A DNA stretch of 64,000 nt from Planctomycetota bacterium. GTDB lineage: Bacteria; Planctomycetota; Planctomycetia; Planctomycetales; Planctomycetaceae. Shown piece after piece: positions 20,384-29,064 of this stretch (position 1 is the stretch's first letter; every line of letters begins with the position of its first letter). Both the position numbers and the translations under genes were made by a program. The notes beneath the pieces are model-generated. The model made no database searches. It was not told the origin of the DNA and was given only the letters and a program-made list of their open reading frames with translations. The stretch lies in the NCBI GenBank assembly GCA_014584345.1, contig JACTNB010000008.1, forward strand, positions 62,001 through 126,000, written 5' to 3'.

Positions 20384-21985
20384 ATGCAAGAATTCATGCT
20401 TCGCGATCGGTTCACCAGTTATCCCGTACGCTTGGGCCTGGGGCTCCTGTTGTGCGCGAATTACTCTTGCAGCAATTCGCGTCCGATGGCCAGCATGGAC
20501 CCGTTTCAGCACTCGGAACGCCAGACCGCGAGCATCCGCGAGGAAGCCGGAACCACGGAACAGCAGGCGATGCCGGAACAAGCGCGCCATCCCTCGGAAC
20601 AGTTCGCCTCCCTGGAGCAATCGGTTCAACAACTCAACAGCGAAGAGGCCGCCCGGGTCCGCGTGGCCAAGGAATGGCCCGCACTTCCCGAAAAACGGAT
20701 CGGCCTGGCCCCTCCCACGGACAGCCTCTCCAGCCACGCCTCAAACCAGGAACTTCCCGCGGGTGGATATGAACACCCCTTGAATGTGAGCGATCCCTGG
20801 CCCGTTGCCGATGCGAAGCTCGTCCTCAGAGAAACGGAACCAACCCCTCCGTTACAAACCGCGTCCATCGAGCAAGTCAGTCATGCGGAAACAACACACG
20901 CCACGGCCGTGGCACAGCGGGTTGTGCCGGCGGTCGAATTCACTCCAGCAGAACCCCGTGTCCCGATACAGCAGACTCATGGCGCGATGCCGGAATGGGC
21001 CTGCCCACCCGGCGCGCCGATGGACTGCCCCCCGTTCCCTGGCCAGCCCCAGGCCTGCCAGGATTGCGACCCTCGCTTCTTCCCGGACGAATACCTGTGC
21101 GACGGCGGAGATCGTGGTTACCCGGTGCATTACGGCCCGGGAACCCGGAATGGGCTGGAAACGCAGGACACGATCGCGGAATTTTACGACGAGACAGGCA
21201 AGCGTCACGTTCAAAAGACCAACGAAGTCTGCACCTACGCGCCCCGCTTTGGAGCAGTGAGAACGGTGACGGGGTCCTCCGAAAATGTGAATGTCGATCG
21301 CGCCCTGGGCTCGCATGAAACCGTCAACGGCCTGGCGGTGAACACGCGGATCGTGCCGATTCAGGAACAGCAGAATACACAGTTGAACACAGCTCGCGTC
21401 CGTTCCCGTCCGAGTGGCCTGGAGACCGAGGACATCACGCTGGGTGTCAATCAGGCCACGAAACTCGAAAACCACTCCAAACTCGAAAACACGAATACCG
21501 ATTACGCCTTTGCCGGGCAAGTGGCGCTCGATCGCTGGGAAAGTCCGGTCGCCATGACCGGTATCCAGGCGGCCGCAATCTGGACCCGCAAGCAAAGCCC
21601 GGTGATCCTCGCCAGCGATGTGGCTGGCACCGAACTCTACAGTTGGTTCAAGCCGGAAGAGCTGGTGGGACTGGAAGACAAATCGACTCCCGGCCGGTTG
21701 TATATCGACAAATCGGCCGACCGGGGCGATGCCCAGTCGGGCGATGTCATCACCTTTACCATTCGCTTCAGAAACACCGGCGATCGGAGTCTGTCGAACA
21801 TTCAAATTATCGATAATCTCACGCCGAGGCTCGAGTTTATCGAAGGTTCCGCCACATCCACGCGCGATGGTCGCCTGGTTGTCGAGGACAATCAAGAGGG
21901 GAGTTTGATCCTCAAATGGGAACTTGCGGAGGACCTCAAGGGACGAACGGGAGGCACGGTGACGTTCCAGGCACGCGTCCGTTAA
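20384..21985 (+). CDS. DUF11-domain surface protein
   Basis: 533 residues. A hydrophobic leader (residues 13-28, VRLGLGLLLCANYSCS) looks like a lipoprotein or secretory signal. Residues 35-210 are low-complexity Glu/Pro/Ser. A Cys-rich patch follows (WACPPGAPMDCPPFPGQPQ then CQDCDP). The last 95 residues (YIDKSADRGDAQSGDVITF, FRFRNTGD-like, LSNIQIIDNLTPRLEFIEGSA) are a DUF11 repeat, an Ig-like fold found in bacterial surface proteins. Planctomycete genomes often pair such proteins with the paralogous secreted proteins that precede it here, which suggests a shared envelope role (inference). Confidence 0.82.
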   Translation: MQEFMLRDRFTSYPVRLGLGLLLCANYSCSNSRPMASMDPFQHSERQTASIREEAGTTEQQAMPEQARHPSEQFASLEQSVQQLNSEEAARVRVAKEWPALPEKRIGLAPPTDSLSSHASNQELPAGGYEHPLNVSDPWPVADAKLVLRETEPTPPLQTASIEQVSHAETTHATAVAQRVVPAVEFTPAEPRVPIQQTHGAMPEWACPPGAPMDCPPFPGQPQACQDCDPRFFPDEYLCDGGDRGYPVHYGPGTRNGLETQDTIAEFYDETGKRHVQKTNEVCTYAPRFGAVRTVTGSSENVNVDRALGSHETVNGLAVNTRIVPIQEQQNTQLNTARVRSRPSGLETEDITLGVNQATKLENHSKLENTNTDYAFAGQVALDRWESPVAMTGIQAAAIWTRKQSPVILASDVAGTELYSWFKPEELVGLEDKSTPGRLYIDKSADRGDAQSGDVITFTIRFRNTGDRSLSNIQIIDNLTPRLEFIEGSATSTRDGRLVVEDNQEGSLILKWELAEDLKGRTGGTVTFQARVR

Positions 21986-22084
21986 CACGGGTTCGGCGCC
22001 CGGGAATGGAACCGCTGCGTTCGAGGAATACTCCGGAATGACCGCATCGCCCCCCAGCGAGGGGCACCCGCGTCGGGTCGGGTT

Positions 22085-22594
22085 CTAGGAAGGATTTTCT
22101 TCCCACTCACGGCGGACCTTCGACAAGGCATCGATACATAAATCGTACAGGTCGCTCAAGCGGCGCAGCACGGGTGCTTCGTCGCGGTACGGTTCTTGTT
22201 CGTAGGTACTGGCAATGTAGTACGAGCGTTTGCCCTGTTCGCGGTAATCGAGCAGGCTATCCCTGCGATCAAAGCCGCGCAGGGATTTGAGCCCTTCGGG
22301 GTACACACCAGTCCAGAATAGAGTAAAATCGCCTATGTGACGATGAATTTCGCGCCGGGGGCGGTCAGCCGACTGTTCGGCTTCCATTAGCATGCCGGCC
22401 ACTTCTTCCAGGCGCTTCCCTTCGGGATCGCGTAGTTTGAAAATGGCCTCGCTACGTGTGAACCGCAGCAGCAACCGGGTGAGATAATCGATCACGCCCG
22501 GATCGGCCAATCCGACTTCGGTGTAAAATGTGTTTTCGAGCAATCCAGCAAACAGGTTTTGGAGTTGCTCATCACCGGAAATAATTCTCACCAT
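22085..22594 (-). CDS. Uncharacterised cytosolic protein
   Basis: 169 residues, no signal or membrane span, mainly alpha-helical by composition. Recognisable stretches: MVRIISGDEQLQNLFAGLLE at the start, YLTRLLLRFTRSEAIFKLRD near 55, GDFTLFWTGVYPEGLK near 105, and RRLSDLYDLCIDALSKVRREW near the C-terminus. I do not know a named family for it. GGAGG eight bases before ATG 22594 decides the start over longer frames. It is divergent from cysC. Confidence 0.75.
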   Translation of the reverse strand: MVRIISGDEQLQNLFAGLLENTFYTEVGLADPGVIDYLTRLLLRFTRSEAIFKLRDPEGKRLEEVAGMLMEAEQSADRPRREIHRHIGDFTLFWTGVYPEGLKSLRGFDRRDSLLDYREQGKRSYYIASTYEQEPYRDEAPVLRRLSDLYDLCIDALSKVRREWEENPS

Positions 22595-22975
22595 TTCACA
22601 TTCCTCCGGAATCATTCGGTTGAATGGAATTACGGAAGTTCTGGTGACATCGCCCAACCCGGCAGTATGCTCCGCAAGCGGAAGGATAAACACAGTCTGT
22701 ACGGTTCTTTCTGGAATCGTTCCGGAAGGAACGTCGGACAGGCTGAGGGACTACCGGGCAAAACATGATTTCCGAAGGCGATCGAACACTCCCAGAATCC
22801 TCCTGGACGCGGAATTTTATCCGCAAGTTTCGAGAGAGGTCAATTTGTGATTTTTCCGGGCTTCCCTGCGAGGTGCCGTTTTTCTAGGATTCGCCGGAAA
22901 CAAGAGCAAAATCGGCTTACGGGCCGGTGCAAATGTTCAAACTCACCCCTTTTTTATGGAAAGTCAGTATTCGGA
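22595..22975. other. Divergent promoter region left of cysC
   Basis: About 380 bases. In-frame extension of cysC back to 22847 is open but begins with non-family residues. No gene or clear regulatory repeat is supported. Confidence 0.4.
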
Positions 22976-23590
22976 ATGGCTGAACAAAAAGCGACAGACG
23001 TCACCTGGCATGATCATACGGTCACCAAGCCGGAACGCCAGAAGTTAATGGGGCACAAAAGTGCCGTCCTGTGGTTTACAGGTTTGAGCGGCGCGGGCAA
23101 AAGCACCGTCGCCAACACGGTCGATCACATGCTGCATCAGAAGGGCATTCATACCTTCGTGCTCGATGGCGACAACATTCGCATGGGCTTGAACAAAAAT
23201 CTCGGGTTCTCCGCGGAAGACCGCACGGAAAACATTCGGCGGATCGGCGAAGTCTCCAAGCTCTTCAGCAGTGCGGGCGTGTTCGTGCTGACGGCCTTCA
23301 TTTCTCCCTACCGGGCCGACCGGGACAAGGTTCGCGAAATTCTCGAACCGGGCGAATTCATCGAAGTGTTCGTGAATGCCTCGCTGGAAACCTGCGAAAA
23401 ACGGGATCCCAAGGGACTCTACAAGAAGAAACGTTCCGGGGAAATGAAAGCCCCCTTCACGGGCATCGACGACCCCTACGAAGCACCACTCCAGCCGGAA
23501 ATCACGCTGGATGGCGACAATAAAACCATCGACGAACTGGCCGAGGATGTTATCGCATATCTCAAGAACAACGGTTACTTGACCGCTTGA
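22976..23590 (+). CDS. cysC: Adenylylsulfate (APS) kinase
   Basis: 204 residues. Walker A is GLSGAGKST (36-44). DGDNIRMGLNKNLGFSAEDR carries the family motif DGDNxRxGLxxxLGF, followed by RTENIRRIGEV and FVNASLETCEKRDPKGLYKK, then FTGIDDPYEAP. APS kinase phosphorylates APS to PAPS, the sulfate donor for sulfotransferases and a step in some sulfate assimilation routes. It is a stand-alone kinase, not fused to sulfate adenylyltransferase, and no cysD, cysN or sat gene lies in the window. Planctomycetes make sulfated compounds, so PAPS for sulfation is plausible. Confidence 0.95.
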   Translation: MAEQKATDVTWHDHTVTKPERQKLMGHKSAVLWFTGLSGAGKSTVANTVDHMLHQKGIHTFVLDGDNIRMGLNKNLGFSAEDRTENIRRIGEVSKLFSSAGVFVLTAFISPYRADRDKVREILEPGEFIEVFVNASLETCEKRDPKGLYKKKRSGEMKAPFTGIDDPYEAPLQPEITLDGDNKTIDELAEDVIAYLKNNGYLTA

Positions 23591-23689
23591 GTTTCCTCGC
23601 GGAAAATAGGCGACGCTGGTTGCAGGCGGATACGAAAGGCTTCCCGGCTTTTCGGATTCCGCTTTTTTCTTTGCCCGCAGGTGCAAGCC

Positions 23690-24844
23690 ATGGCCCGTGA
23701 ACTGGTTTATCTCGATGCCAATGCCAGCACTCCTTGCGATCCGCGGGTGTGGGCCTACATGGGACAAATTGCGCGCGAGGCCTATGGTAATCCCGGTAGC
23801 GCGCATGGCTGCGGACGCAAGGCCCGCCAGGTGCTGGAAGATTCTCGCGAGGATCTCGCCCGAATTCTCGAGGGAAACCCCCGCGAGTTAATCTTCACCA
23901 GTGGCGCGACGGAATCGACCAACCTGGCCCTGGCAGGGCTGGCAGCCGCCGTTCCCGCCTCCCGGCACGTCATTGCCACCACCGGAGGCGAACATCCCGC
24001 CACTGCGGAAATGGCCCAGCGATTGTGCCAGCAAGGCTGGCGACGGATCGAAATCCCACTCGATCGCAACGGGTTGATCGTCTCCTCGGCTCTGCGGGAA
24101 TTGCCTTGGGAATCGCTCGGGTTATTGGCAGTAATTCATGCCAATAACGAAACAGGCGTAATCCAGGACCTTTCGGAACTGAGTGAATTGTGTGCCCGGC
24201 ACGCGATCCCCTGGCATGTCGATTGTGTGCAGTCCGTGGGGCGAATTCCGGTTTCCGTGCGAGAACTTTCGGCGACTGCTGTCAGTTTCGGCATACACAA
24301 ATGCAATGGCCCGCGGGGCATCGGCGGGTTGTTCCTGCGGGAAGGGGTTCCGTTTGTCCCGAGCATGGTGGGGGGATTTCAGGAATCGAGTCGGCGACCG
24401 GGGACGGAACCGGTTGTCCTGGCAGCGGGCATGGCCGAAACACTGCGGTTGTGGGCGCGGGAGCAGGGGGAAATCGAACACACGTTACGCGAACTGCGCG
24501 ACCAGTTGGAAACGTGTTTGCAGCAGCAACTGACAGGTCTGGTCGTCAATGGCGCCGCCGCCCCGCGACTCCCCAACACCAGTAACATTTCGTTTCCCGG
24601 TTTGGAGGGAGAAGCGATACTAATCGCGCTGGATCTGGCAGGTATCTGCTGCTCTCTGGGGAGCGCCTGCGCCAGCGGATCGGTCGAACCCTCCCCCGTG
24701 CTGCTGGCCATGGGGCTTGAGCCCGCCCAGGCGAAATCGTCACTCCGCTTCAGTGTGCATCGCTTCCTGGAGGCGGACACCATTCAGGAAGCCGTCCAGA
24801 GGATTGTTCAGGTGGTCCGAACCCTGCGCTCGCTCCCTGCGTAG
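23690..24844 (+). CDS. Cysteine desulfurase (NifS/IscS family)
   Basis: 384 residues, PLP-dependent class V aminotransferase. Visible features: YLDANASTPCDP (7-18), SGATESTNLA (71-80), GGEHPA (99-104), ANNETGVIQD (151-160), GIHKCNGPRGIG with the PLP Lys204, and CSLGSACASG with the sulfur-carrying Cys327 in the SxxC loop of the group I (IscS/NifS) type. It releases sulfur from cysteine as a persulfide for Fe-S clusters or thio-modification. No iscU, mnmA or thiI is adjacent. It follows cysC by about 100 bases; the two could share a transcript and both handle sulfur. Confidence 0.92.
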   Translation: MARELVYLDANASTPCDPRVWAYMGQIAREAYGNPGSAHGCGRKARQVLEDSREDLARILEGNPRELIFTSGATESTNLALAGLAAAVPASRHVIATTGGEHPATAEMAQRLCQQGWRRIEIPLDRNGLIVSSALRELPWESLGLLAVIHANNETGVIQDLSELSELCARHAIPWHVDCVQSVGRIPVSVRELSATAVSFGIHKCNGPRGIGGLFLREGVPFVPSMVGGFQESSRRPGTEPVVLAAGMAETLRLWAREQGEIEHTLRELRDQLETCLQQQLTGLVVNGAAAPRLPNTSNISFPGLEGEAILIALDLAGICCSLGSACASGSVEPSPVLLAMGLEPAQAKSSLRFSVHRFLEADTIQEAVQRIVQVVRTLRSLPA

Positions 24845-25067
24845 TTTACCCAAACCACCAGATCTAGAAAACCATTTCGGCAGAAACCGAATGGATTTCT
24901 ATTTTTTCCAAGGTATTGCTGTTACCCGAGATCGGTACACCCGCTAGACTCCCCCCGCCTTGCCCATGCCTTCCCCCGGCATTGAGCGGCTCAGTTGTGT
25001 TTATAGTTCCCCCAATGCCCCCTCGTGGCTGACGTTCGCTCCGTCGCGATCTGGAAGGAAACAGGCG

Positions 25068-26105
25068 ATGTCTCTCCCCGCCCCGGTTCATACACCCCGA
25101 TGCGATGCCGATCTGCCAGCCTCGCCCGAATCCGTGGAATTGAAGCTGGTGCATGCCGAGGAATTCGATCGTTCGCGCAAATCCTCGCGATTACCTCGAC
25201 CGGAAAAGGTAGACGCGAACAGTCGAATCATGTGGGAATACGTAATTCCCGTGGTCGGTTTTCATGCCTTGATACCGCTGGCATTTACGACCTATCTGTT
25301 TTCCTGGTGGGGCGTGTTGTTTCTGCCGATCGGCAATTACCTGTTTACCTCGTTGGGAATTGGCGCGGGATATCATCGCCTGTTGACTCATCGCGGGTTT
25401 CGCTGCGCACGCTGGCTGGAACATTGCCTGGCCACGCTGGGTGTTTGCAGCTTGCAAGATTCCCCGGCCCGCTGGGTGCTGGTGCATCGTCTGCATCATC
25501 AGCACTCCGATAAACAACCGGATCCGCATACTCCCCGCGTCACGGCGTTCTGGGCACACATGGGCTGGCTGTTTGTCGATAATCGAGAGCTGAGTTCCCC
25601 TGCCACCTATGATCGCTATGTACGCGACATCATGCAGGACGGTTATTATTTCTGGTTGTTGCGGGGCCTGAACTGGGTGAAAGTGTATGCGGCGCATGCG
25701 CTGGCCATCACGCTGCTGGGTGCCGGGCTGGGATATGCCCTCTCCGGTCAACTGGCCACCGCGCTCCAGAGTGGCGCACAATTCCTCTGTTGGGGCGTGG
25801 TCATGCGAACCATCTATTGCTGGCATGTCACCTGGGGAATCAACTCGGCTGCTCACCTGTGGGGCTATCAGAATTACGAAACCCGCGAGGACAGCCGCAA
25901 CAACTGGCTGTTCGCCCTGCTGACGAACGGCGAAGGCTGGCACAACAACCATCATGCCGACCCCCGTTCCGCCCAGCATGGACATCGCTGGTGGGAACTC
26001 GACGTGACATTTCTCACCCTGGTGGCCTGGGAAAAAATGGGCCTGATTTCCGAACTGGTCCGCCCTCATCAGGCGACCCTCTCGCGTAAGAATCTCGCGG
26101 CCTGA
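25068..26105 (+). CDS. Acyl-CoA delta-9-type fatty acid desaturase
   Basis: 345 residues. Three His boxes of the membrane fatty acid desaturase family are complete: HRLLTH (103-108), HRLHH (140-144) and WHNNHH (near 290), which bind the di-iron centre. Four membrane spans lie around residues 57-98 and 200-250. The start at 25068 has GGAAGGA about ten bases upstream; 36 further residues upstream are not family-like. The enzyme introduces a double bond into saturated acyl chains and adjusts membrane fluidity. The N-terminal 50 residues are polar and probably disordered. Confidence 0.93.
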   Translation: MSLPAPVHTPRCDADLPASPESVELKLVHAEEFDRSRKSSRLPRPEKVDANSRIMWEYVIPVVGFHALIPLAFTTYLFSWWGVLFLPIGNYLFTSLGIGAGYHRLLTHRGFRCARWLEHCLATLGVCSLQDSPARWVLVHRLHHQHSDKQPDPHTPRVTAFWAHMGWLFVDNRELSSPATYDRYVRDIMQDGYYFWLLRGLNWVKVYAAHALAITLLGAGLGYALSGQLATALQSGAQFLCWGVVMRTIYCWHVTWGINSAAHLWGYQNYETREDSRNNWLFALLTNGEGWHNNHHADPRSAQHGHRWWELDVTFLTLVAWEKMGLISELVRPHQATLSRKNLAA

Positions 26106-26253
26106 CGTTCCGCATGAATCGCGATGGCGTGGGGACACGCCTTGTCCCGAGCAACCATTGACGGCATTCCCGGTCGAAACGAAACCGTCGAAAAAGAAGC
26201 CCCGCAGCGAAGTCGGCGGACGTGAGCGAGATCCTGTACTCAGGCAAACCAGA

Positions 26254-27168
26254 TCATGGTTCTGCTGCCTTTATGACAAGGCTGTAGGGGTAGCTGGTTA
26301 CGGTTTCCCATGCCAGTTCCTGCAGTGAGCGGTTGAAATTGTCGCCCCAATCTTTTCGCTTGGCCTTCGTCAGCATTCCGGGCATCGGCAGCCCCACCGG
26401 GCTTTGGCCGTAAAGCACCGCGAAGTGCAGGTAGGTGTTGAGGGCTTCCATGGGTGCCGAGGGATGAACCGCATCCACGAAGAGTTCGCCCTGTCGAGTC
26501 AAGCCGGGCCAGTCGTTGTTGGCAATTTTTGTACGCAGCGCCACCATGGCCTGTGCACTGGGAACCAGTGCGAGGATCTTCTGGCCCTTGCCGTACTTCT
26601 TGTTGATTGCGTCCGCCTGGGCTTCTCCTTCCTGAATGTTCCTTTCATAGAGGCTATTGAGTTGTTCGGGAGTTTTTTCCTTGTTGACGTTGTCGAAGGC
26701 CCCCTTGGGGAAGTCTTGGTTGTCGATGTCCCCGCCGCCCCACGAAAGCTGCACGATAAACCGCATGTTGGGATTATGTTCGAGCCCCAGCTTGACAAAA
26801 TTCTCGACCCCCTCGTCGGGGAAGGAAATCGGGGACATGATGAAGACATCGACTTCGCCCGTCTGGAGAGCTTTTTTTGCCTGATTCCTGTCTTCGGGGA
26901 GATTCCAGTGCTGGATCGTTCTGGATGCGCCGAGGGACTGCAGCCCGACGAGTTCGTGGTTCTTGATCCCAGCGGCTTCCGCCATCTCGCCGATCGGTTT
27001 CGGGGCGTACCACATGAGGCTGTGGGACACGTAGAAGACGCGCAAGCCCTGGGGCGGTGCTGATCGCCCGACCAGCTTGGCGTATTGCATGGCGCCGCCC
27101 GGCAGGACAGGAGACGTTAGCACCAGGAAGCTGCATACCAGAATCGTCACTGATAGGAATCGTACCAT
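26254..27168 (-). CDS. Secreted SGNH-hydrolase-like protein
   Basis: 304 residues with a signal peptide (MVRFLSVTILVCSFLVLTSPV). LRVFYVSHSLMWY near 42-54 matches the block I nucleophile region of SGNH/GDSL hydrolases (usually GHSL or GDSL; here SHSL), and ELFVDAVHPSAPMEALNTY near 235 supplies the block V Asp-x-x-His pair. Such planctomycete proteins are often near carbohydrate esterases. A Ser-to-Gly type substitution is not seen, but the block II Gly and block III Asn are not obvious, so activity is uncertain. The ribosome site AAGGTG precedes ATG 27168. Confidence 0.75.
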   Translation of the reverse strand: MVRFLSVTILVCSFLVLTSPVLPGGAMQYAKLVGRSAPPQGLRVFYVSHSLMWYAPKPIGEMAEAAGIKNHELVGLQSLGASRTIQHWNLPEDRNQAKKALQTGEVDVFIMSPISFPDEGVENFVKLGLEHNPNMRFIVQLSWGGGDIDNQDFPKGAFDNVNKEKTPEQLNSLYERNIQEGEAQADAINKKYGKGQKILALVPSAQAMVALRTKIANNDWPGLTRQGELFVDAVHPSAPMEALNTYLHFAVLYGQSPVGLPMPGMLTKAKRKDWGDNFNRSLQELAWETVTSYPYSLVIKAAEP

Positions 27169-27367
27169 GACACACCTTGTTAATCCGAATCTGAATGGGA
27201 AGGAAAATGTATCGGATGCCAGTTCCTTCCGCCCATGCGGGGAAAACGATTTTAACAAGTGTCGCGGACCGTTGCACGAAGGGGAAGCTGCTTTCCCGGC
27301 CCGTGAAACTAGCCGCGCCCGTGAGAGAGCAGGCCGCGATTGAGTCCTTTCACTCACAAGGAACTCT

Positions 27368-27541
27368 ACTCTTGTGGACCATGTTGTGTGCCACTGGTCG
27401 GCTTGTCCGCCAGTGCGAGCGAGGTCCGAGCCGTACGCGCCAGCGTCCTACGTCAATTCCCTGACCATTACGACCGCAGGGAGATTCAGCCGGCAACATC
27501 CAGATCCAGCCGCAACGGTCAGGGGACTCACGTCCCCCGCT
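27368..27541. repeat. 174-bp direct repeat, copy 1
   Basis: This segment recurs at 32085-32258 in the same orientation with, by my reading, one base different (CGCCAGC here, CGCCTGC there). It contains a 9-bp hairpin with a bulged T (CACTGG-T-CGG with CCGCCAGTG, around 27392-27415) and a small GGGGAC/GTCCCC hairpin at its right end. The stop-rich content argues against a gene. A shorter relative of the left hairpin is at 56113-56140. It is a REP/MITE-like dispersed element; no flanking target duplication was found. Confidence 0.9.
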
Positions 27542-27681
27542 TGCGGCTTGAATGATCAGATGCGGCAAGATGCCAACGCCAGGACTCGTCCCAGCCTGAT
27601 GGTTCTCCCGGGATGTTATTTGCTTCAAGGAGCGATACTTGAGGGTGGCGGTGTTAATTTGTCCGCCTCGGGGGTAAACTG

Positions 27682-29064
27682 ATGCGAACAGGACGACAAC
27701 CCAACGCCGATTTCCCTGGTTACCTGTCGGGTTTCCGCATGCCGCACGTCACGTTCATCACGCTTTCTGGATTTCGTGTGCGAGAGCCCGAACTGTTGGA
27801 ACTCGGGATGACCCTGCCAGGATTCGAGGAGCGGGGCCGAGCCTTGGCGGAACTGCCTGGATTGGGACTGCTGACACTGGCTGGGATGTTGCCCGACGCT
27901 TGGACCTGCTCGTACCACGCACCAGCAGAGGTCAACGAAGAACTGCTGGCGGCCGTAGTGGCGGAATCACCCGACGTGGTGGCCCTGTCTGCCCTGACGG
28001 CATCCATCGAGGAAGCTTATCGACTCTCCACCCTGCTGCGTCAACGGGGTTTGCGAACAGTTCTGGGAGGTCTGCATGTCACCGCCTGTCCGGACGAAGC
28101 CAGGTCGCAAGCCGATGCAGTGGTTATCGGATCCGGGGAACCGGTTTGGCCTCGGATTCTGGCGGATGCGGCAGCCGGTCTGTTGCAGAGGGTGTATCGG
28201 GCCCCCCGCCAATTGCACGGCAGTGACTGGCCCCTGCCCCGATACGATCTGCTGGGGCCAGTTGCGCGCTACACTGTTCAGACACAACGGGGCTGTCCAC
28301 TGGCCTGCGACTTTTGCGGGGCGAGTCGTCTGCTGGAGTCCTTTCGAGAAAAACCGGCGGGGCTGTTGAGACGCGAACTGGAAATGATTACCAGCCTGGC
28401 GTTCAATCCGCTGATTGAGTTGGCGGATGATAATACCTTCGCTGGCCAGCGGGATGCTTCGGAGTTACTGGATGTGTTACGGGCTGCCGGAGTGCGCTGG
28501 TTTTCGGAGTCCGACTGGCGCATCGGCGAGCGGCCCGAAATGCTGTCCGCCTTGGCTTCGTCGGGTTGCGTTCAACTGCTGACAGGTCTGGAATCAATGG
28601 TTTTTCGCTATCCGGGCATGGGTGGCAAGCAGGCGGAAATGGAGCGGATACTGGATGCCATCCTGGCGATTCAGGAGGCTGGTGTCTGTGTCAATGCCTG
28701 TTTCATCCTGGGCGCGGAGGGAGAAACGCGGCAGTCCCTGGACCGCATCACCCGGTTCCTGCTGGACGCGCCGTTCGCGGACGTGCAGGTGACGCTGCAA
28801 ACTCCCTTTCCGGGGACCGGCTTGCACAAGCGCCTCCGCCAGCAGCAGCGGTTGTTGCCCGATCGGAGCTGGTCCCATTACACACTGTTCGATGTGACAT
28901 ATCAGCCAGACTCGTTGAGTGTGCAAGAATTGGAATCCGGATTTCGAGAGGTATTAAGTCATGTCTTTGGAGCAGAAGCCACGCGACGACGAAAACAAAT
29001 CCGGCTCGATATCTGGCGAAACAACAGCCGACTCCACAAACGTGGCTCGCACTTCGAACCTTGA
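27682..29064 (+). CDS. B12-binding-domain radical SAM protein
   Basis: 460 residues. An N-terminal region (about 20-160: VVALSALTASIEEAYRL, VLGGLHVTACPDEA, ADAVVIGSGEPVW) has the layout of the cobalamin-binding fold used by class B radical SAM enzymes. TQRGCPLACDFCGASR gives the three iron-sulfur Cys (205, 209, 212) in CxxxCxxC. Then follows the usual TIM-barrel sequence (ELADDNTFAG, FSESDWRIGE, TGLESMVFR, FILGAEGETRQSLDR). It resembles hopanoid/cofactor or natural-product radical SAM methylases and B12-dependent relatives; the substrate is unknown. Start 27682 (after GGGGG) or the ATG at 27739. It overlaps the next gene by 104 bases. Confidence 0.88.
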   Translation: MRTGRQPNADFPGYLSGFRMPHVTFITLSGFRVREPELLELGMTLPGFEERGRALAELPGLGLLTLAGMLPDAWTCSYHAPAEVNEELLAAVVAESPDVVALSALTASIEEAYRLSTLLRQRGLRTVLGGLHVTACPDEARSQADAVVIGSGEPVWPRILADAAAGLLQRVYRAPRQLHGSDWPLPRYDLLGPVARYTVQTQRGCPLACDFCGASRLLESFREKPAGLLRRELEMITSLAFNPLIELADDNTFAGQRDASELLDVLRAAGVRWFSESDWRIGERPEMLSALASSGCVQLLTGLESMVFRYPGMGGKQAEMERILDAILAIQEAGVCVNACFILGAEGETRQSLDRITRFLLDAPFADVQVTLQTPFPGTGLHKRLRQQQRLLPDRSWSHYTLFDVTYQPDSLSVQELESGFREVLSHVFGAEATRRRKQIRLDIWRNNSRLHKRGSHFEP

